From positions 2,862,501 to 2,926,500 of the forward strand of contig NZ_CP102267.1 in NCBI RefSeq assembly GCF_025148125.1: a DNA stretch of 64,000 bases, read 5' to 3'. Below the pieces are notes generated by a model. That model saw only the letters and a program-made list of their open reading frames with translations, ran no database searches and was not told where the DNA came from. This DNA is from Blautia wexlerae DSM 19850 (lineage in GTDB: Bacteria > Bacillota > Clostridia > Lachnospirales > Lachnospiraceae). Below, piece after piece: positions 51,097 through 61,761 of this stretch (position 1 is its first letter; each line of letters opens with the position of its first letter). The position numbers were made by a program, and so were the translations under genes.

Positions 51097-51924
51097 TTGG
51101 ATAATACTGTTTTTCTGAATACAAACAGAGAGATGCCTTTACTCGGACTGGGAGTATACAAAGCCACCGGGGAAAATGAGGCCGAAAATGCTATTATTTC
51201 TGCTGTTGAATCAGGATACCGTCTGATTGATACAGCCTCCGTATATAAAAACGAAGAAAATGTAGGACGGGGAATCGCCAGCTGTGGAATACCGCGAAAT
51301 GAACTTTTTATTACTACAAAAGTATGGAATACCGCACAGCGTCTGGGAGACATTCAGGGTGCTTTTGAAAGAAGCCTGGACCGGCTCAAACTGGATTATG
51401 TGGATTTGTATCTGATCCACTGGCCGGTTCCGGGATGTTATCTCAGCACCTGGAAAGTACTGGAGGAAATCCAGAAATCCGGGCGGGCTCTTTCTATTGG
51501 TGTCAGTAATTTTGAAATCCGTCATCTGGAAGAACTGGAAGCCAATTCCGGAATCATACCTGCTGTAAATCAGATTGAATGCCATCCTCTCTGCTATCCG
51601 AAAGAGCTGATTGATTATTGCCAGAATAAAGGAATCCAAGTACAGGCATATGCCCCGCTTGCAAGGGGTGCATATCTTGATAATGATGTTATGTGTGTAC
51701 TCGGAACTAAATATGCCCATACTCCTGCTCAGATTGGTCTGCGCTGGGCTACCCAGAAGGGAATATCAGTAATCCCGAAATCCGTACATCCTGACCGCAT
51801 CAGAAGTAACGGCAATATTTTTGATTTCACAATCGAACAGGAGGATATGGATCTGATCGATACTCTGAACGAAAATTTCCACAGTTCACATGTTCCCGAG
51901 GATTTAAGGGACATTGCATTCTGA
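51097..51924 (+). CDS. Aldo/keto reductase
   Basis: 275 residues from a TTG at 51,097, with GGAGG seven bases upstream. It reduces aldehydes or ketones with NAD(P)H. Features are MPLLGLGVYKA near 13, the catalytic Asp/Tyr in RLIDTASVYKNEENVG near 43-58, YLIHWPVPG with the catalytic His near 107, and the cofactor motif IPKSVHPDRIRSN near 230. A terminator follows. Substrate unknown. Confidence 0.9.
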   Translation: MDNTVFLNTNREMPLLGLGVYKATGENEAENAIISAVESGYRLIDTASVYKNEENVGRGIASCGIPRNELFITTKVWNTAQRLGDIQGAFERSLDRLKLDYVDLYLIHWPVPGCYLSTWKVLEEIQKSGRALSIGVSNFEIRHLEELEANSGIIPAVNQIECHPLCYPKELIDYCQNKGIQVQAYAPLARGAYLDNDVMCVLGTKYAHTPAQIGLRWATQKGISVIPKSVHPDRIRSNGNIFDFTIEQEDMDLIDTLNENFHSSHVPEDLRDIAF

Positions 51925-51961
51925 TAAAGAGTAGTTAAAAAATATTTTATCATTCAAATGT

Positions 51962-51996
51962 AAAAAGCAGATGTATTTATATAACATCTGCTTTTT
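51962..51996. terminator. Bidirectional terminator
   Basis: Stem AAAAAGCAGATGT / ACATCTGCTTTTTT with a 9-nt loop, ending the aldo/keto reductase transcript and, on the other strand, the gpsA operon. Confidence 0.9.
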
Positions 51997-52119
51997 TGCA
52001 TATTTATCATCTCTGTCTATAGAATTTCCCGTAAATGATGCATTCGAAAGTTTTTCGTAACCATTCAGCAGTCAGCTATCCCGCGAGGTACTGAACAGTT
52101 ACAGTTTTTCTATAACATC

Positions 52120-53148
52120 TCAGTTAGTTTTCTGTCCGTCTTCCCATGGAAGCATCGGCGTCTCCACTTTCTTATCTCTTACCATAAGGTCAATCACCGC
52201 TTCCGCTGCACTTTTTCCTTCGAACAGGACTTTGTTTATTTCTGTGATGATCGGCATTTCCACATCATATTTCTCAGCCAGTTCTTTTGCTGCTTTTGCG
52301 GAATAGACACCTTCCACGATCATTTTCACTTCAGCCATCGCCTGCTCCATGGTATATCCTTTTCCCATCAGATATCCGGCTTTCCGGTTACGGCTGTGGA
52401 CACTGGCACAGGTAACGATCAGATCTCCGATTCCGGACAGACCATAAAAGGTTTCCATACGTGCTCCCATTTTAACACCCAGACGTGAAATTTCTGCAAT
52501 TCCTCTTGTGATCAGGGCTGCTTTGGTATTATCGCCGTATCCCAGACCATCTGCGGTTCCGGCCGCCAGTGCGATCACATTCTTTAACGCTGCGCCAAGC
52601 TCCACTCCCAGCATATCCGGCGTGGTATAAACTCTGAAAACAGGGCTCATAAAGATTCCCTGCAGATATTCTGCTGTCTCTCTCTGGTGAGAACTTACCA
52701 CACAGGTAGTCGGAAGTCCTTTTCCAACCTCTTCTGCATGGCTTGGTCCGGAAAGCACAGACACATTTGCCTGTGGAAGTTCCTGTTCAATGATCTCGCT
52801 TAAAGTAAGAAGAGTTTTTTCCTCCACACCTTTGGCAACATTTACAATTTTCTGTCCGTTTTTTACAAAAGGCGCCATACGCTTGCAGGTACTTCTGGTA
52901 TAAGGCGAAGGAACTGCCAGAATTGCCACATCTGTATCCCGCAGGCTTCTCTCAAGATCTATTGTGATATCAATTGGTTCAGGAATCTTTACTCCCGGAA
53001 GTTTGCTCACGTGTTCCCGCTTTTCTCTTAATGTTGTTATCTCCTCCCCAAGCGCCGACCAGAGAATCACCTCGTGTCCATTATTGTAAAGAAGGATAGA
53101 CAGGGCAGTTCCCCAGCTTCCCGCACCAAGCACACTTATCTTTGCCAT
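52120..53148 (-). CDS. gpsA: NAD(P)-dependent glycerol-3-phosphate dehydrogenase
   Basis: 342 residues. It makes sn-glycerol 3-phosphate for phospholipids. The dinucleotide motif is VLGAGSWGTALS near 5-16. The catalytic Lys fits GVELGAALKNVIALAAG near 188, and GDLIVTCASVHSRNRKAG is near 245. It is the last gene of der-plsY-gpsA, a usual Firmicutes order, and works directly before PlsY in lipid synthesis. Confidence 0.97.
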   Translation of the reverse strand: MAKISVLGAGSWGTALSILLYNNGHEVILWSALGEEITTLREKREHVSKLPGVKIPEPIDITIDLERSLRDTDVAILAVPSPYTRSTCKRMAPFVKNGQKIVNVAKGVEEKTLLTLSEIIEQELPQANVSVLSGPSHAEEVGKGLPTTCVVSSHQRETAEYLQGIFMSPVFRVYTTPDMLGVELGAALKNVIALAAGTADGLGYGDNTKAALITRGIAEISRLGVKMGARMETFYGLSGIGDLIVTCASVHSRNRKAGYLMGKGYTMEQAMAEVKMIVEGVYSAKAAKELAEKYDVEMPIITEINKVLFEGKSAAEAVIDLMVRDKKVETPMLPWEDGQKTN

Positions 53149-53162
53149 ATAAATACCTCTTT

Positions 53163-53807
53163 TTATTTATTTTTTTTGCTTAAATAAATTTTACTTTCTG
53201 TCCCGTCAAGAAGCCGTTTTATGTTCTTTTTATGTCTGTAAAATGCCAGTACTGTCAAGAGTCCCATAACAATATAAAGCTCGATCATATGATAAGAATC
53301 CATATGATAAGACCCCATCTGTCCAAATACGATCATACTGATAAATGCAGCCAGATATGCACTTACTGAACACAGAGAAACATAGTGTGTCAGGAAAAAC
53401 AGTCCGAAAAATACAATTGCACAGATCACAAAAATCCGCCAGTCAAAAGCAATCACAAGTCCTACAGATGCAGCTACGCCCTTCCCGCCCTTAAAATTAA
53501 GATAAAACGGAAAATTATGCCCCAGAATACACCCAGCTGCTGCATAAAGGCTCAGCAGCGGCAGAATATCTCCATAAGAATTTCCGAATATTGCCCTTAC
53601 GATCAGGATGGCCGCAATACACTTCAGACAGTCACACAACAGATTCAATGCCCCGGCCTTTTTGCCAAGTGTACGCAGTACATTTGTAGAACCCAGATTT
53701 CCGCTTCCCTGTTTGCGTATATCAATATGATAAATCTTTCCTAAAATGTATGCGGTCTGAAAAAGTCCGCATGCATATCCAATTGCAATACAAATCAGGC
53801 GTTCCAT
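53163..53807 (-). CDS. plsY: Glycerol-3-phosphate acyltransferase PlsY
   Basis: 214 residues with about five membrane spans. Conserved loops GSGNLGSTNVLRTLG near 36 and FKGGKGVAAS near 106 form the active site, which acylates glycerol 3-phosphate from acyl phosphate. It starts 2 nt after der ends and is followed by gpsA, its substrate supplier. Confidence 0.96.
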   Translation of the reverse strand: MERLICIAIGYACGLFQTAYILGKIYHIDIRKQGSGNLGSTNVLRTLGKKAGALNLLCDCLKCIAAILIVRAIFGNSYGDILPLLSLYAAAGCILGHNFPFYLNFKGGKGVAASVGLVIAFDWRIFVICAIVFFGLFFLTHYVSLCSVSAYLAAFISMIVFGQMGSYHMDSYHMIELYIVMGLLTVLAFYRHKKNIKRLLDGTESKIYLSKKNK

Positions 53808-53809
53808 GA

Positions 53810-55135
53810 TTATTCTTTTTCACCTCGTTCACGAATAATGAATTTCAGTGATGTTCCCGCAAATCCAAAGGCATCCCTGATCTTGTTCTCCAGATATCTG
53901 GTATAAGAGAAATGCATCAGTTCTTTGTCATTTACAAAGATAACAAATGTAGGCGGTTTGACAGCCACCTGTGTCATATAGTAAATCTTCAAACGTTTTC
54001 CCTTGTCAGACGGAGGCTGCTGCATTGCCACTGCCTCAGAAAGGATTTCATTCAGGACACCCGTCTGGATACGCAGTGTCTGGTTTTCGATAACCGCATC
54101 GATCGTTTCAAACATTCTGGAAATCCTGAGTCCTGTTTTTGCAGAAATAAATACCAGCTCCGCATATGGCATATATGCCAGAACCTCGCGGATTCTGTTT
54201 GTGTGCTTATAAATAGTCTTATCATTCTTTTCAATGGCATCCCATTTATTTACTGCAATGATAACACCCTTTCCTCTTTCGTGGGCAATCCCTGCGATCT
54301 TGGCATCCTGTTCTGTAACACCCTCTGATGCATCGATCATTACAATGACAATATCTGCACGTTCTACTGCAGTCACTGTACGGATCACACTGTATCTCTC
54401 AATCTCCTCTTTAACTTTTCCCTTACGGCGAAGTCCGGCAGTATCAATAAAGATATAATCCTTTCCCTGCCATTTTACTCTGGTATCTACCGCATCTCTT
54501 GTAGTTCCGGCAATATCAGAAACAATCACACGGTCTTCTCCCAGAAGTTTGTTTACCAGTGACGATTTTCCTACGTTTGGTTTTCCCACAATGGCAATTC
54601 TCGGGATTTCATCATCTTCTTCTGTATCTGCATCCTCAGGGAAATGTTTTGCCACTTCATCCAGCATATCACCCAGCCCCATACGGTTTGCCGCAGAAAT
54701 CGGAATCGGTTCACCGATACCAAGGTTATAGAACTCATAAACATCCATCATAAATTTCTGGATACTGTCTACCTTATTCACAACAAGGACAACCGGTTTG
54801 CCACTGCGTCGGAGCATATCTGCCACCTTCGCATCGGAATCCACCAGTCCCTGATGAACGTCTGTGATAAAGATGATAACATCTGCCGTATCAATGGCAA
54901 TCTGTGCCTGCTCTCTCATCTGAGAAAGGATGATGTCACTGCTGTCCGGCTCAATACCGCCTGTATCGATCATGGTAAATGTCTTGTCCAGCCATGTCAC
55001 ATCTGCATAAATTCTGTCTCTTGTAACGCCGGGTGTATCTTTTACAATAGAAATCTTCTCACCTGCCAGCGCATTAAACAATGTGGATTTACCTACATTA
55101 GGCCTGCCCACTATCGCTACTACCGGTTTGCTCAT
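53810..55135 (-). CDS. der: Ribosome-associated GTPase Der (EngA)
   Basis: 441 residues with two GTPase domains: P-loops GRPNVGKST near 10 and GKPNVGKSS near 185, and NKVD/NKWD specificity motifs near 118 and 297. A KH-like domain ends the protein. It helps assemble the 50S subunit. AAGGAG precedes the ATG, which lies inside the end of the DUF512 gene (38-nt overlap). Confidence 0.97.
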   Translation of the reverse strand: MSKPVVAIVGRPNVGKSTLFNALAGEKISIVKDTPGVTRDRIYADVTWLDKTFTMIDTGGIEPDSSDIILSQMREQAQIAIDTADVIIFITDVHQGLVDSDAKVADMLRRSGKPVVLVVNKVDSIQKFMMDVYEFYNLGIGEPIPISAANRMGLGDMLDEVAKHFPEDADTEEDDEIPRIAIVGKPNVGKSSLVNKLLGEDRVIVSDIAGTTRDAVDTRVKWQGKDYIFIDTAGLRRKGKVKEEIERYSVIRTVTAVERADIVIVMIDASEGVTEQDAKIAGIAHERGKGVIIAVNKWDAIEKNDKTIYKHTNRIREVLAYMPYAELVFISAKTGLRISRMFETIDAVIENQTLRIQTGVLNEILSEAVAMQQPPSDKGKRLKIYYMTQVAVKPPTFVIFVNDKELMHFSYTRYLENKIRDAFGFAGTSLKFIIRERGEKE

Positions 55136-56480
55136 ATATCTGTCTCCTTCTTATCTTTTTATGGTCTGGTGCTTCGATCAGACAGTTTACCAGGTCAGCA
55201 CCCGGTTCATCTACCACTACAACTTCCGTCTTAAGAGCCTGTCTGACATCTTCCACCGTCAGGTCATCCAGAAAAACATCCTCGCCGCTTCTGAGCATAT
55301 TGCATGGGATCAGTACTTTTTCTCCCAGATTTCTCTGCGCAAGCTGATCCATAAGATCAGTAGCTGTGATCAGACCAGAAACTGTGATTTTCTCTCCAAA
55401 GAAATTATTCTTTACTGCATATACTTCAGCCTGGACATTCGGAAATTTCTTCTGTACCAGTTTTATCATTTTACCTATATAAGGCGCTGCCAGCCGTCCT
55501 GTTGCAACAGTGGCATTTACCTCTCTGTCATCGCCTTCAAGCTGCTCAAGTCTCTCTTTTACCTCTGTTTCAAGCAGACGCATCATACCAACACCATTCT
55601 CCAGCTGAAGGTATCCGTCATATCTGCCCTCCTCAGGAAGTTCATATCCTGCAAGAATATACCATTCATCCGAAGCATGTACAAAATGAATACCATGCTT
55701 CTTCACCATGATCTTCTGCCACCGCTCTACCTGACTGATCAGATACCTTGCATCCTCTTTATCAAAAGATTCCAGTGGATACAGACCTTTTCGATACCTG
55801 GAAAGGCCTACAGGTACGATTGAAACACTCTGCAGTACAGGCGCATATTCCGACAGTTTTTCCAGACTGTATTCCAGTTCATCCCTGTCATTAATCCCCT
55901 TGCAGAGCACAATCTGCCCGTTCATGGTCACATCACCTTTATAAAGCCTGTCAACTTTTGCAAGGGCATCTCCGGCAAATCGATTATGGAGCATTTTACA
56001 GCGAAGCTTAGGATTCATAGTCTGAAACGATACATTGATCGGGGAAAGATGAAACTTGATAATACGATCCAGATCATAGTCACTCATATTGGTAAGGGTA
56101 ACATAGTTTCCCTGCAAGAATGACAGTCTGGAATCGTCATCTTTAAAATATAAAGTTTCTCTCATACCAGGCGGCATCTGGTCTATAAAGCAGAAAATAC
56201 AGTGATTGGAACAGGAGCGGTACTCATCCATAAGACTGTTCTCAAACTCCACGCCAAGATCATCTTCATATTCCTTTTCTACTTCCAGTTCCCATTCCTC
56301 GCCATTCTTCTTTCGGATAAGGAGCGTAACAAATTCGTCATTCATCAAATAACGATAATCAAACACATCCTCTACCGGCTGGCCGTTAATGGAAAGCAAC
56401 GCATCTCCCGGTTCCAGTTCCAGTTCTTCTCCGATACTGTCCGGAAGAACCCTGGATATTATGTGTAAATTTTTTTTCAT
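55098..56480 (-). CDS. DUF512 radical-SAM-like protein with PDZ domain
   Basis: 460 residues. An N-terminal PDZ-like domain (about 1-65, [20 protein letters not shown]) is followed by [18 protein letters not shown] near 92, a Cx3Cx2C cluster motif of the radical SAM type, and a C-terminal DUF512 domain. Orthologues sit next to der in many Clostridia. Function is unproven; the tie to der suggests ribosome or RNA modification. Confidence 0.9.
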   Translation of the reverse strand: MKKNLHIISRVLPDSIGEELELEPGDALLSINGQPVEDVFDYRYLMNDEFVTLLIRKKNGEEWELEVEKEYEDDLGVEFENSLMDEYRSCSNHCIFCFIDQMPPGMRETLYFKDDDSRLSFLQGNYVTLTNMSDYDLDRIIKFHLSPINVSFQTMNPKLRCKMLHNRFAGDALAKVDRLYKGDVTMNGQIVLCKGINDRDELEYSLEKLSEYAPVLQSVSIVPVGLSRYRKGLYPLESFDKEDARYLISQVERWQKIMVKKHGIHFVHASDEWYILAGYELPEEGRYDGYLQLENGVGMMRLLETEVKERLEQLEGDDREVNATVATGRLAAPYIGKMIKLVQKKFPNVQAEVYAVKNNFFGEKITVSGLITATDLMDQLAQRNLGEKVLIPCNMLRSGEDVFLDDLTVEDVRQALKTEVVVVDEPGADLVNCLIEAPDHKKIRRRQIYEQTGSSDSGQA

Positions 56481-56714
56481 GAATTTTACTCCATTGGAAT
56501 GTAACCGGAAATTGTGTGTGGGATAAACTTTTCCGGCACATTTTGTTTCTCGATCATTCAGGAGCCGCTGATTTATTTACTGTGCAGGCACAGTAACTTT
56601 CTGACATTTACTCCTGATATCATATGACAGTAATTCCGGGCAAAATATACCTGCGCCCAGAATCCACTATCTTTTATATCATAACAATTGTAAAAGAAAA
56701 AATCAATAAATTCC

Positions 56715-56743
56715 TTGACGTATTTTAGGGCAAATGTTATATA
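56715..56743 (+). promoter_or_regulatory. Sigma-A promoter of prs
   Basis: TTGACG (56,715-56,720), a 17-bp spacer and TATATA (56,738-56,743), 53 bp before the prs start. The 315-bp gap 56,481-56,795 otherwise holds only a short palindrome, ACTGTGCAGGCACAGT at 56,579-56,594. Confidence 0.75.
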
Positions 56744-56795
56744 TTATATTGAAATCTATTTTTTGAGTATAAAATCACTACTTAGGAGGAGTATT

Positions 56796-57965
56796 ATGCC
56801 AAACATAGAATTGTTGGAAAAATCCATGCCGGTTGCACCTATCCGTATTGCAGCTCTTGGATGCAGAGAACTTGCAGAAGAAGTTGACAGAAAACTTGTT
56901 AAATTCCGTAAAGAGCTGGTTGAACGCAAACAGCTCAGTGTTATTCCTCAGGGATACAGCGAAGAATCATTTATTGTAGAATGTGAATGCCCCCGTTTCG
57001 GAACCGGTGAAGGTAAAGGTTATATTAAAGAATCCGTTCGTGGCACTGACCTTTATATTATGGTTGATGTGACCAATTACAGTGAATCTTATACTGTATG
57101 CGGACACGAGAACCATATGTCTCCTGACAACCATTTTCAGGATCTTAAACGAATTATTTCCGCTGCAACAGGCAAGGCACACCGTATCAATGTAATTATG
57201 CCGTTCCTTTATGAAGGCCGCCAGCACAGACGTACTAAAAGAGAATCTCTGGACTGTGCACTGGCACTGAAGGAATTAAGCGATATGGGAGTTTCCAATA
57301 TCATTACCTTTGATGCCCATGATCCACGTGTCCAGAACTCTATTCCGCTGAATGGTTTTGATAACTTTTTCCCTACTTATCAGTTTTTAAAAGCTCTGAT
57401 CAAGAGTGTGCCGGATCTTCGTGTTGACAATGACCATCTGATGATCATCAGCCCTGATGAAGGTGCCATGTCAAGAGCTGTATATTTCTCCAATATCCTT
57501 GGGGTAGATATGGGTATGTTCTACAAACGTCGTGATTACTCTACAATCGTCAATGGAAAGAATCCTATTGTTGCACATGAATTCCTCGGAGATTCCGTAG
57601 AAGGCAAAGATGTTGTAGTTATCGATGACATGATTTCCTCCGGCGGAAGTATGCTGGATGTTGCCAAACAGTTAAAGGAACGCAACGCAAAGAGAGTATT
57701 TGTATGCACTACCTACGGTCTGTTCACAGACGGTCTGGATAAATTTGATGAATATTACGAGAAAGGCTGGCTTGACAGAGTGATCACAACCAACCTGAAT
57801 TACCGCATTCCGGAACTTCTCGAAAGACCATATTATGTAGAAGCAAATATGAGCAAATATCTTGCGAGCATCATTGATATCATCAATCATGATGTTTCCG
57901 TTGAGAAGGTTCGTTCCAGCAACGAAAAGATTATGTCTCTTATGGAAAAAGTAAATTCCAGATAG
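56796..57965 (+). CDS. prs: Ribose-phosphate pyrophosphokinase
   Basis: 389 residues, longer than the usual ~315. It makes PRPP from ribose 5-phosphate and ATP. The PRPP loop is VVVIDDMISSGGSMLDVAKQ near 275, and the flexible-loop region contains INVIMPFLYEGRQHRRTKRE near 130. Insertions and the sequence EDHDP-like FDAHDPRVQN near 180 mark it as the divergent clostridial form. GGAGGAG stands before the ATG. It is the only plus-strand gene between about 52 and 64 kb. Confidence 0.92.
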   Translation: MPNIELLEKSMPVAPIRIAALGCRELAEEVDRKLVKFRKELVERKQLSVIPQGYSEESFIVECECPRFGTGEGKGYIKESVRGTDLYIMVDVTNYSESYTVCGHENHMSPDNHFQDLKRIISAATGKAHRINVIMPFLYEGRQHRRTKRESLDCALALKELSDMGVSNIITFDAHDPRVQNSIPLNGFDNFFPTYQFLKALIKSVPDLRVDNDHLMIISPDEGAMSRAVYFSNILGVDMGMFYKRRDYSTIVNGKNPIVAHEFLGDSVEGKDVVVIDDMISSGGSMLDVAKQLKERNAKRVFVCTTYGLFTDGLDKFDEYYEKGWLDRVITTNLNYRIPELLERPYYVEANMSKYLASIIDIINHDVSVEKVRSSNEKIMSLMEKVNSR

Positions 57966-57980
57966 TTTTTCCGGCAGATG

Positions 57981-58025
57981 AATACGAAAAGGGGAGCTGT
58001 TAACCAGCTCCCCCTCTTTCGTATT
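57981..58025 (+). terminator. Long terminator hairpin after prs
   Basis: Core stem GGGGAGCTG-TTAAC-CAGCTCCCC (57,991-58,013), extended outward by AATACGAAA / TTTCGTATT. Confidence 0.8.
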
Positions 58026-58091
58026 GTACAGTTAATCTGCAAATTCAGGATTACTCACTTCGCACTGTTGTGCTTATAACAATTTCAGGTT

Positions 58092-58943
58092 TTATGAACG
58101 TATGCCAAGAAAAGCCCCAAGATTTCCCCTTTTTCCATGGGAAGCCCTGTGAGAAAAGAGAAACTCAGGATTACAGCAGGTACAGAGATTTGGCATGGAA
58201 ATGTTTTCTTCCGGGATTCCCGCTTCCAGAAAAATAATCTTGTTTGCCATCCACAGATTTAACTGATATTTTCCGTTTTCTTTTCTGTAAAACAGCTTGT
58301 TCCGGTATTTCTTATCAAAAACCTTTTCAAATTCTTCAATCACATCTTCGCTGACTTCATAACACTCCTGACAGATAGACGGTCCGATGGCCACTTTCAG
58401 ATCTTTCGGATTACTTCCATACTCTTCAGACATCTTTTCTATGGTAACTGCACCGATTTTCTGAACCGTACCTCTCCATCCCGAATGAGACAGTCCGATT
58501 GCGTGATTCGCCGGATCAGCAAAATACAGTGGAACGCAATCCGCATAAAAGGTTGCAAGAACCAGCCCCGGAACATTTGTGATCATTCCATCTGTATCTG
58601 TATAATCACGCGGGATCACAATTCCCTTTCCGCGGTCTTTCTCTGTTACTTTCCGCACATTGTTGGTATGAGTCTGATCAGATGTAACGATGCTGTTCAT
58701 ATCAAATCCCATAGCATCAGAAATCCTTCTGTAATTTTCTTTCACGCAGGACTCCTCATCACCTCTTGTAAAACTCAGGTTCATAGAACTGTAGATTCCT
58801 CTGCTCACTCCGCCAAAGCGGGTGCTGAATCCATGAACAAGCCAGTTCATTTCTTCATATGCGGGATATGTAAGAAATGTAACATCTTTATTGTTTTTTA
58901 CATTCATCTTTGGAATCTGTTCACTGTTCCATTTTATCTTCAT
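58092..58943 (-). CDS. pgeF: Peptidoglycan editing factor PgeF (laccase-domain/YfiH family)
   Basis: 283 residues. Conserved metal-binding sites are SDQTHTNNVRKV near 83 (His), FYADCVPLYFADP near 130 (Cys) and GLSHSGWRGTVQKIG near 150 (His). The family was first called polyphenol oxidase; in E. coli it clears mis-incorporated serine from peptidoglycan precursors, and purine nucleoside activity is also reported. It lies convergent to prs. Confidence 0.9.
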   Translation of the reverse strand: MKIKWNSEQIPKMNVKNNKDVTFLTYPAYEEMNWLVHGFSTRFGGVSRGIYSSMNLSFTRGDEESCVKENYRRISDAMGFDMNSIVTSDQTHTNNVRKVTEKDRGKGIVIPRDYTDTDGMITNVPGLVLATFYADCVPLYFADPANHAIGLSHSGWRGTVQKIGAVTIEKMSEEYGSNPKDLKVAIGPSICQECYEVSEDVIEEFEKVFDKKYRNKLFYRKENGKYQLNLWMANKIIFLEAGIPEENISMPNLCTCCNPEFLFSHRASHGKRGNLGAFLGIRS

Positions 58944-59003
58944 ATTTCATTATTCCCTTCCTGCTGTATGGCAGATTATTCATCAAAGCAGTTTCTATAA
59001 TTA

Positions 59004-59408
59004 TTAGAGGATTGTAATATATTCAAACGCATTCTTAACCCAGTGTATTTCATCCCCGTCAATTCCTGCCACATCGAAACGGCATGGGATATCCACATTG
59101 TGATATTCCACTGTAAGAAAATACCTTGCCACCTTACATATGGTTTTCTGTTTAGCAGGATTTACTGCAGCCAGCGAATAACCGGAACTATTGTCTTTCC
59201 TGTATTTTACCTCAACAAAAACAAGATATTCTCCATCTCTGGCAATCAGATCAATTTCTCCAAATCTGCATCTGTAATTATATCTCAGAATAAATAATCC
59301 CTGCTGTTTCAGATAATCAGCAGCTTTTCGTTCGTAACAGCTTCCGGTAGACCGGGTATTTTTATGCAAATTCTTCCATCCATTTCTTTTTATATTATAT
59401 GTAGGCAT
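59004..59408 (-). CDS. YraN family protein (UPF0102, nuclease-like)
   Basis: 134 residues. The fold pattern GSCYERKAADYLKQQG, FGEIDLIARDGEYLVFVEVK (the restriction-endonuclease-like D..ExK) and a C-terminal helix match YraN. The acidic and Lys residues suggest a nuclease, but the function is unproven. It is downstream of rnhB, its usual neighbour. Confidence 0.9.
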   Translation of the reverse strand: MPTYNIKRNGWKNLHKNTRSTGSCYERKAADYLKQQGLFILRYNYRCRFGEIDLIARDGEYLVFVEVKYRKDNSSGYSLAAVNPAKQKTICKVARYFLTVEYHNVDIPCRFDVAGIDGDEIHWVKNAFEYITIL

Positions 59409-59478
59409 CTTTTGTTGTTACTGTGCATCACTCAGTGTATTGCTGTGTACTGAAGGATAGTAACCCTTTTGCGACTGT

Positions 59479-60234
59479 TTATATGAAATGTGTAATAAAG
59501 GTCTTTCTGTGGATCGGGGTTTCTCCATATTTTTTCAGTGCCGCAATATGATCGGCAGAACCATATCCCTTATTTGATGCAAAGCCATATTCCGGGAACA
59601 CTTTATCATATTCTTCCATCATTCTGTCCCTTGTCACTTTTGCAACAATACTTGCTGCTGCAATGGAAACACTCTTTGCATCTCCCTTAATAATGGGAAC
59701 CTGTGGAATGGTGATCTGAGGAATCGTGACTGCATCATTGAGAAGAAGCTGAGGAACCACTTCCAGTTTACTTACCGCCTCCCGCATTGCCTCATAAGTA
59801 GCCTGAAGGATATTGATCTCATCAATACGCTCCGGGCTGCGCATACCGATTCCTACTGAAACCGCTTCCCTCATAATCACATCATACAGTTCTTCTCTTT
59901 TGGAAGCACTGAGTTTCTTGGAATCGTTCAGATAAAGGATCCGGCTGTCCTGTGGCAGAATTACTGCACATGCCACAACCGGGCCTGCAAGGGGGCCTCT
60001 TCCCACTTCATCAATTCCGCATAAATAACCAAGATGTTCATATTTATGCTCATATACCTTCATATTTTCAATACGCTGCTTCTCCGCTTCCAGAGCTGCT
60101 TCCTTTTTGCGGCACTGTGCGATCAGCTTTTGCACACCACTTCTTGTATCTTCTTTATAAATTTCATATAAAGCCGGGTAGCTGCTCATATCTGCTGCAG
60201 CAAACTCGGCTTTAATCTCAGCTATTGTTTTCAT
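59479..60234 (-). CDS. rnhB: Ribonuclease HII
   Basis: 251 residues. It removes RNA from RNA-DNA hybrids. The catalytic acids are in CGIDEVGRGPLAGPVVACAV near 70 (DE), LLNDAVTIPQ near 165 and the SIAAASIVAKVTRD region near 190. An N-terminal extension of about 65 residues is usual in Firmicutes. The start overlaps the rbgA stop by 4 nt. Confidence 0.95.
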   Translation of the reverse strand: MKTIAEIKAEFAAADMSSYPALYEIYKEDTRSGVQKLIAQCRKKEAALEAEKQRIENMKVYEHKYEHLGYLCGIDEVGRGPLAGPVVACAVILPQDSRILYLNDSKKLSASKREELYDVIMREAVSVGIGMRSPERIDEINILQATYEAMREAVSKLEVVPQLLLNDAVTIPQITIPQVPIIKGDAKSVSIAAASIVAKVTRDRMMEEYDKVFPEYGFASNKGYGSADHIAALKKYGETPIHRKTFITHFI

Positions 60235-61076
60235 AATGGCGCCCACTCCAATGTGATCCGCCCCATTTTTCCGGAACGGAAATCATCAAACAGTATCAGC
60301 GAAGCTTTGGCATAGTCCAGCTCTTCCTGCTTTTTCAGACACCCTCTGGCTCTGGCAATCGCCTCCAGAACTTCCACAGAAGTTCCCTCCTCTGTGATCT
60401 GATATCTCTCTGCCAGAATCCCTTTATAATTTTCGCGCAGATAATCGATCAGCCAGAGTGCCAGTTCCTCCATATTCAGAATGTCATCTTTGATAGAACC
60501 TACACATGCCAGACGGATTCCCACCTGCTGGTCTTCAAATTTCGGCCACAAAATACCAGGAGTGTCCAAAAGTTCTACTCCCTTATTCAGACGGATCCAC
60601 TGTTTTCCTTTCGTAACTCCCGGCTTGTTTCCGGTCTTTGCACAGGCCCGTCCTGCAAAGGTGTTGATAAATGTAGATTTTCCTACATTCGGGATTCCCA
60701 CTACCATAGCGCGGATCGGACGGTTTTTAATACCGCGGCGTCTGTCTCTTTCTATCTTTTCCTTACATGCTTCCTGGATCACATTATTGATTGCTTTCAT
60801 TCCGGAACCATTTCTGGAATCTACTTTTACAACATAAAATCCCTTTGCCTGAAAATAAGTTTTCCAGGCTTCATTCTGGCGCTCGTCAGCCAGATCTGAT
60901 TTATTAAGAAGAATCAGTCTGGATTTATTTTTTCCCAGTTCATCGATATCCGGGTTTCTGCTCGAAAGAGGTACGCGGGCATCCACAAGTTCAATGATCA
61001 GATCGATCAGCTTAATGTCCTCCTGCATCTGTCTCTTTGCCTTGGTCATATGACCAGGGTACCACTGTACGTTCAT
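60231..61076 (-). CDS. rbgA: Ribosome biogenesis GTPase RbgA (YlqF)
   Basis: 281 residues. The circularly permuted GTPase order is visible: NKSDLAD (G4) near 57, GIPNVGKSTFINTF (G1) near 122 and DTPGILWP (G3) near 165. The start, MNVQWYPGHMTKAKRQMQ, is typical. It drives late 50S assembly. lepB and rplS lie upstream, the standard Firmicutes order. Confidence 0.96.
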   Translation of the reverse strand: MNVQWYPGHMTKAKRQMQEDIKLIDLIIELVDARVPLSSRNPDIDELGKNKSRLILLNKSDLADERQNEAWKTYFQAKGFYVVKVDSRNGSGMKAINNVIQEACKEKIERDRRRGIKNRPIRAMVVGIPNVGKSTFINTFAGRACAKTGNKPGVTKGKQWIRLNKGVELLDTPGILWPKFEDQQVGIRLACVGSIKDDILNMEELALWLIDYLRENYKGILAERYQITEEGTSVEVLEAIARARGCLKKQEELDYAKASLILFDDFRSGKMGRITLEWAPL

Positions 61077-61082
61077 ATACAC

Positions 61083-61688
61083 CTAACCTTTCAAAAATCC
61101 AAATTTATCTTTCGGGGAAATGACAAACCATACCTTTCCCACAATATATTTCTTATTGATATTTCCGATATCACCATACCGGCTGTCCTCACTGTTATTT
61201 CTGTTATCGCCAAGTACAAAATACTCACCGCTTTCCAGAGACACTCCGTCGGATGCCAATCCCGCATTACTGATTTCAGGAAAATTCTTATTTTCATTAT
61301 ATACTTCTCCGTTGACCAATACTGCTCCGTTGGATATCTGTACAGTCTCACCAGGCAGACCGACCACGCGGCCGATATGCAGAGCCGCATCATCACTTCC
61401 ACTGGTTTTATATACAATGATGTCTCCCCGTTCAGGTGAGGATACTTTATAAACAGCCCTGTTTACAAAAAAGCGTTCTCCAACCTGCAGTGTGGGCTCC
61501 ATGGCACTCTCCTGTACAGTCACTGATTGAAACAGCGCAATTCCCGCCAGAATGCCAAAAATGAGCACTACCGCTATCTGAAATATCCAGTTAAGGATTC
61601 CCCGGACTTTTTTATCTTCAAGTTTTGTTTCCAGCATATCTCTGGTCTCTTTCAGTGCCGGACTATCTTTCCATTTTCTGATATTCAT
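61083..61688 (-). CDS. lepB: Signal peptidase I
   Basis: 201 residues. One membrane span near 33-55 is followed by the catalytic Ser in VQESAMEPTLQVGER near 60 and the catalytic Lys region RGDIIVYK near 87. GEYFVLGDNRNNSEDSRYGD near 155 is box E. It removes signal peptides of exported proteins. The start at 61,688 follows AGGAG. Confidence 0.95.
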   Translation of the reverse strand: MNIRKWKDSPALKETRDMLETKLEDKKVRGILNWIFQIAVVLIFGILAGIALFQSVTVQESAMEPTLQVGERFFVNRAVYKVSSPERGDIIVYKTSGSDDAALHIGRVVGLPGETVQISNGAVLVNGEVYNENKNFPEISNAGLASDGVSLESGEYFVLGDNRNNSEDSRYGDIGNINKKYIVGKVWFVISPKDKFGFLKG

Positions 61689-61761
61689 CCAAATCTCCTG
61701 ACAGATGGAAAAAGAGGGACAATACACAAGTTATTGTCCCTTCTTCTGCTAATTCATGAAA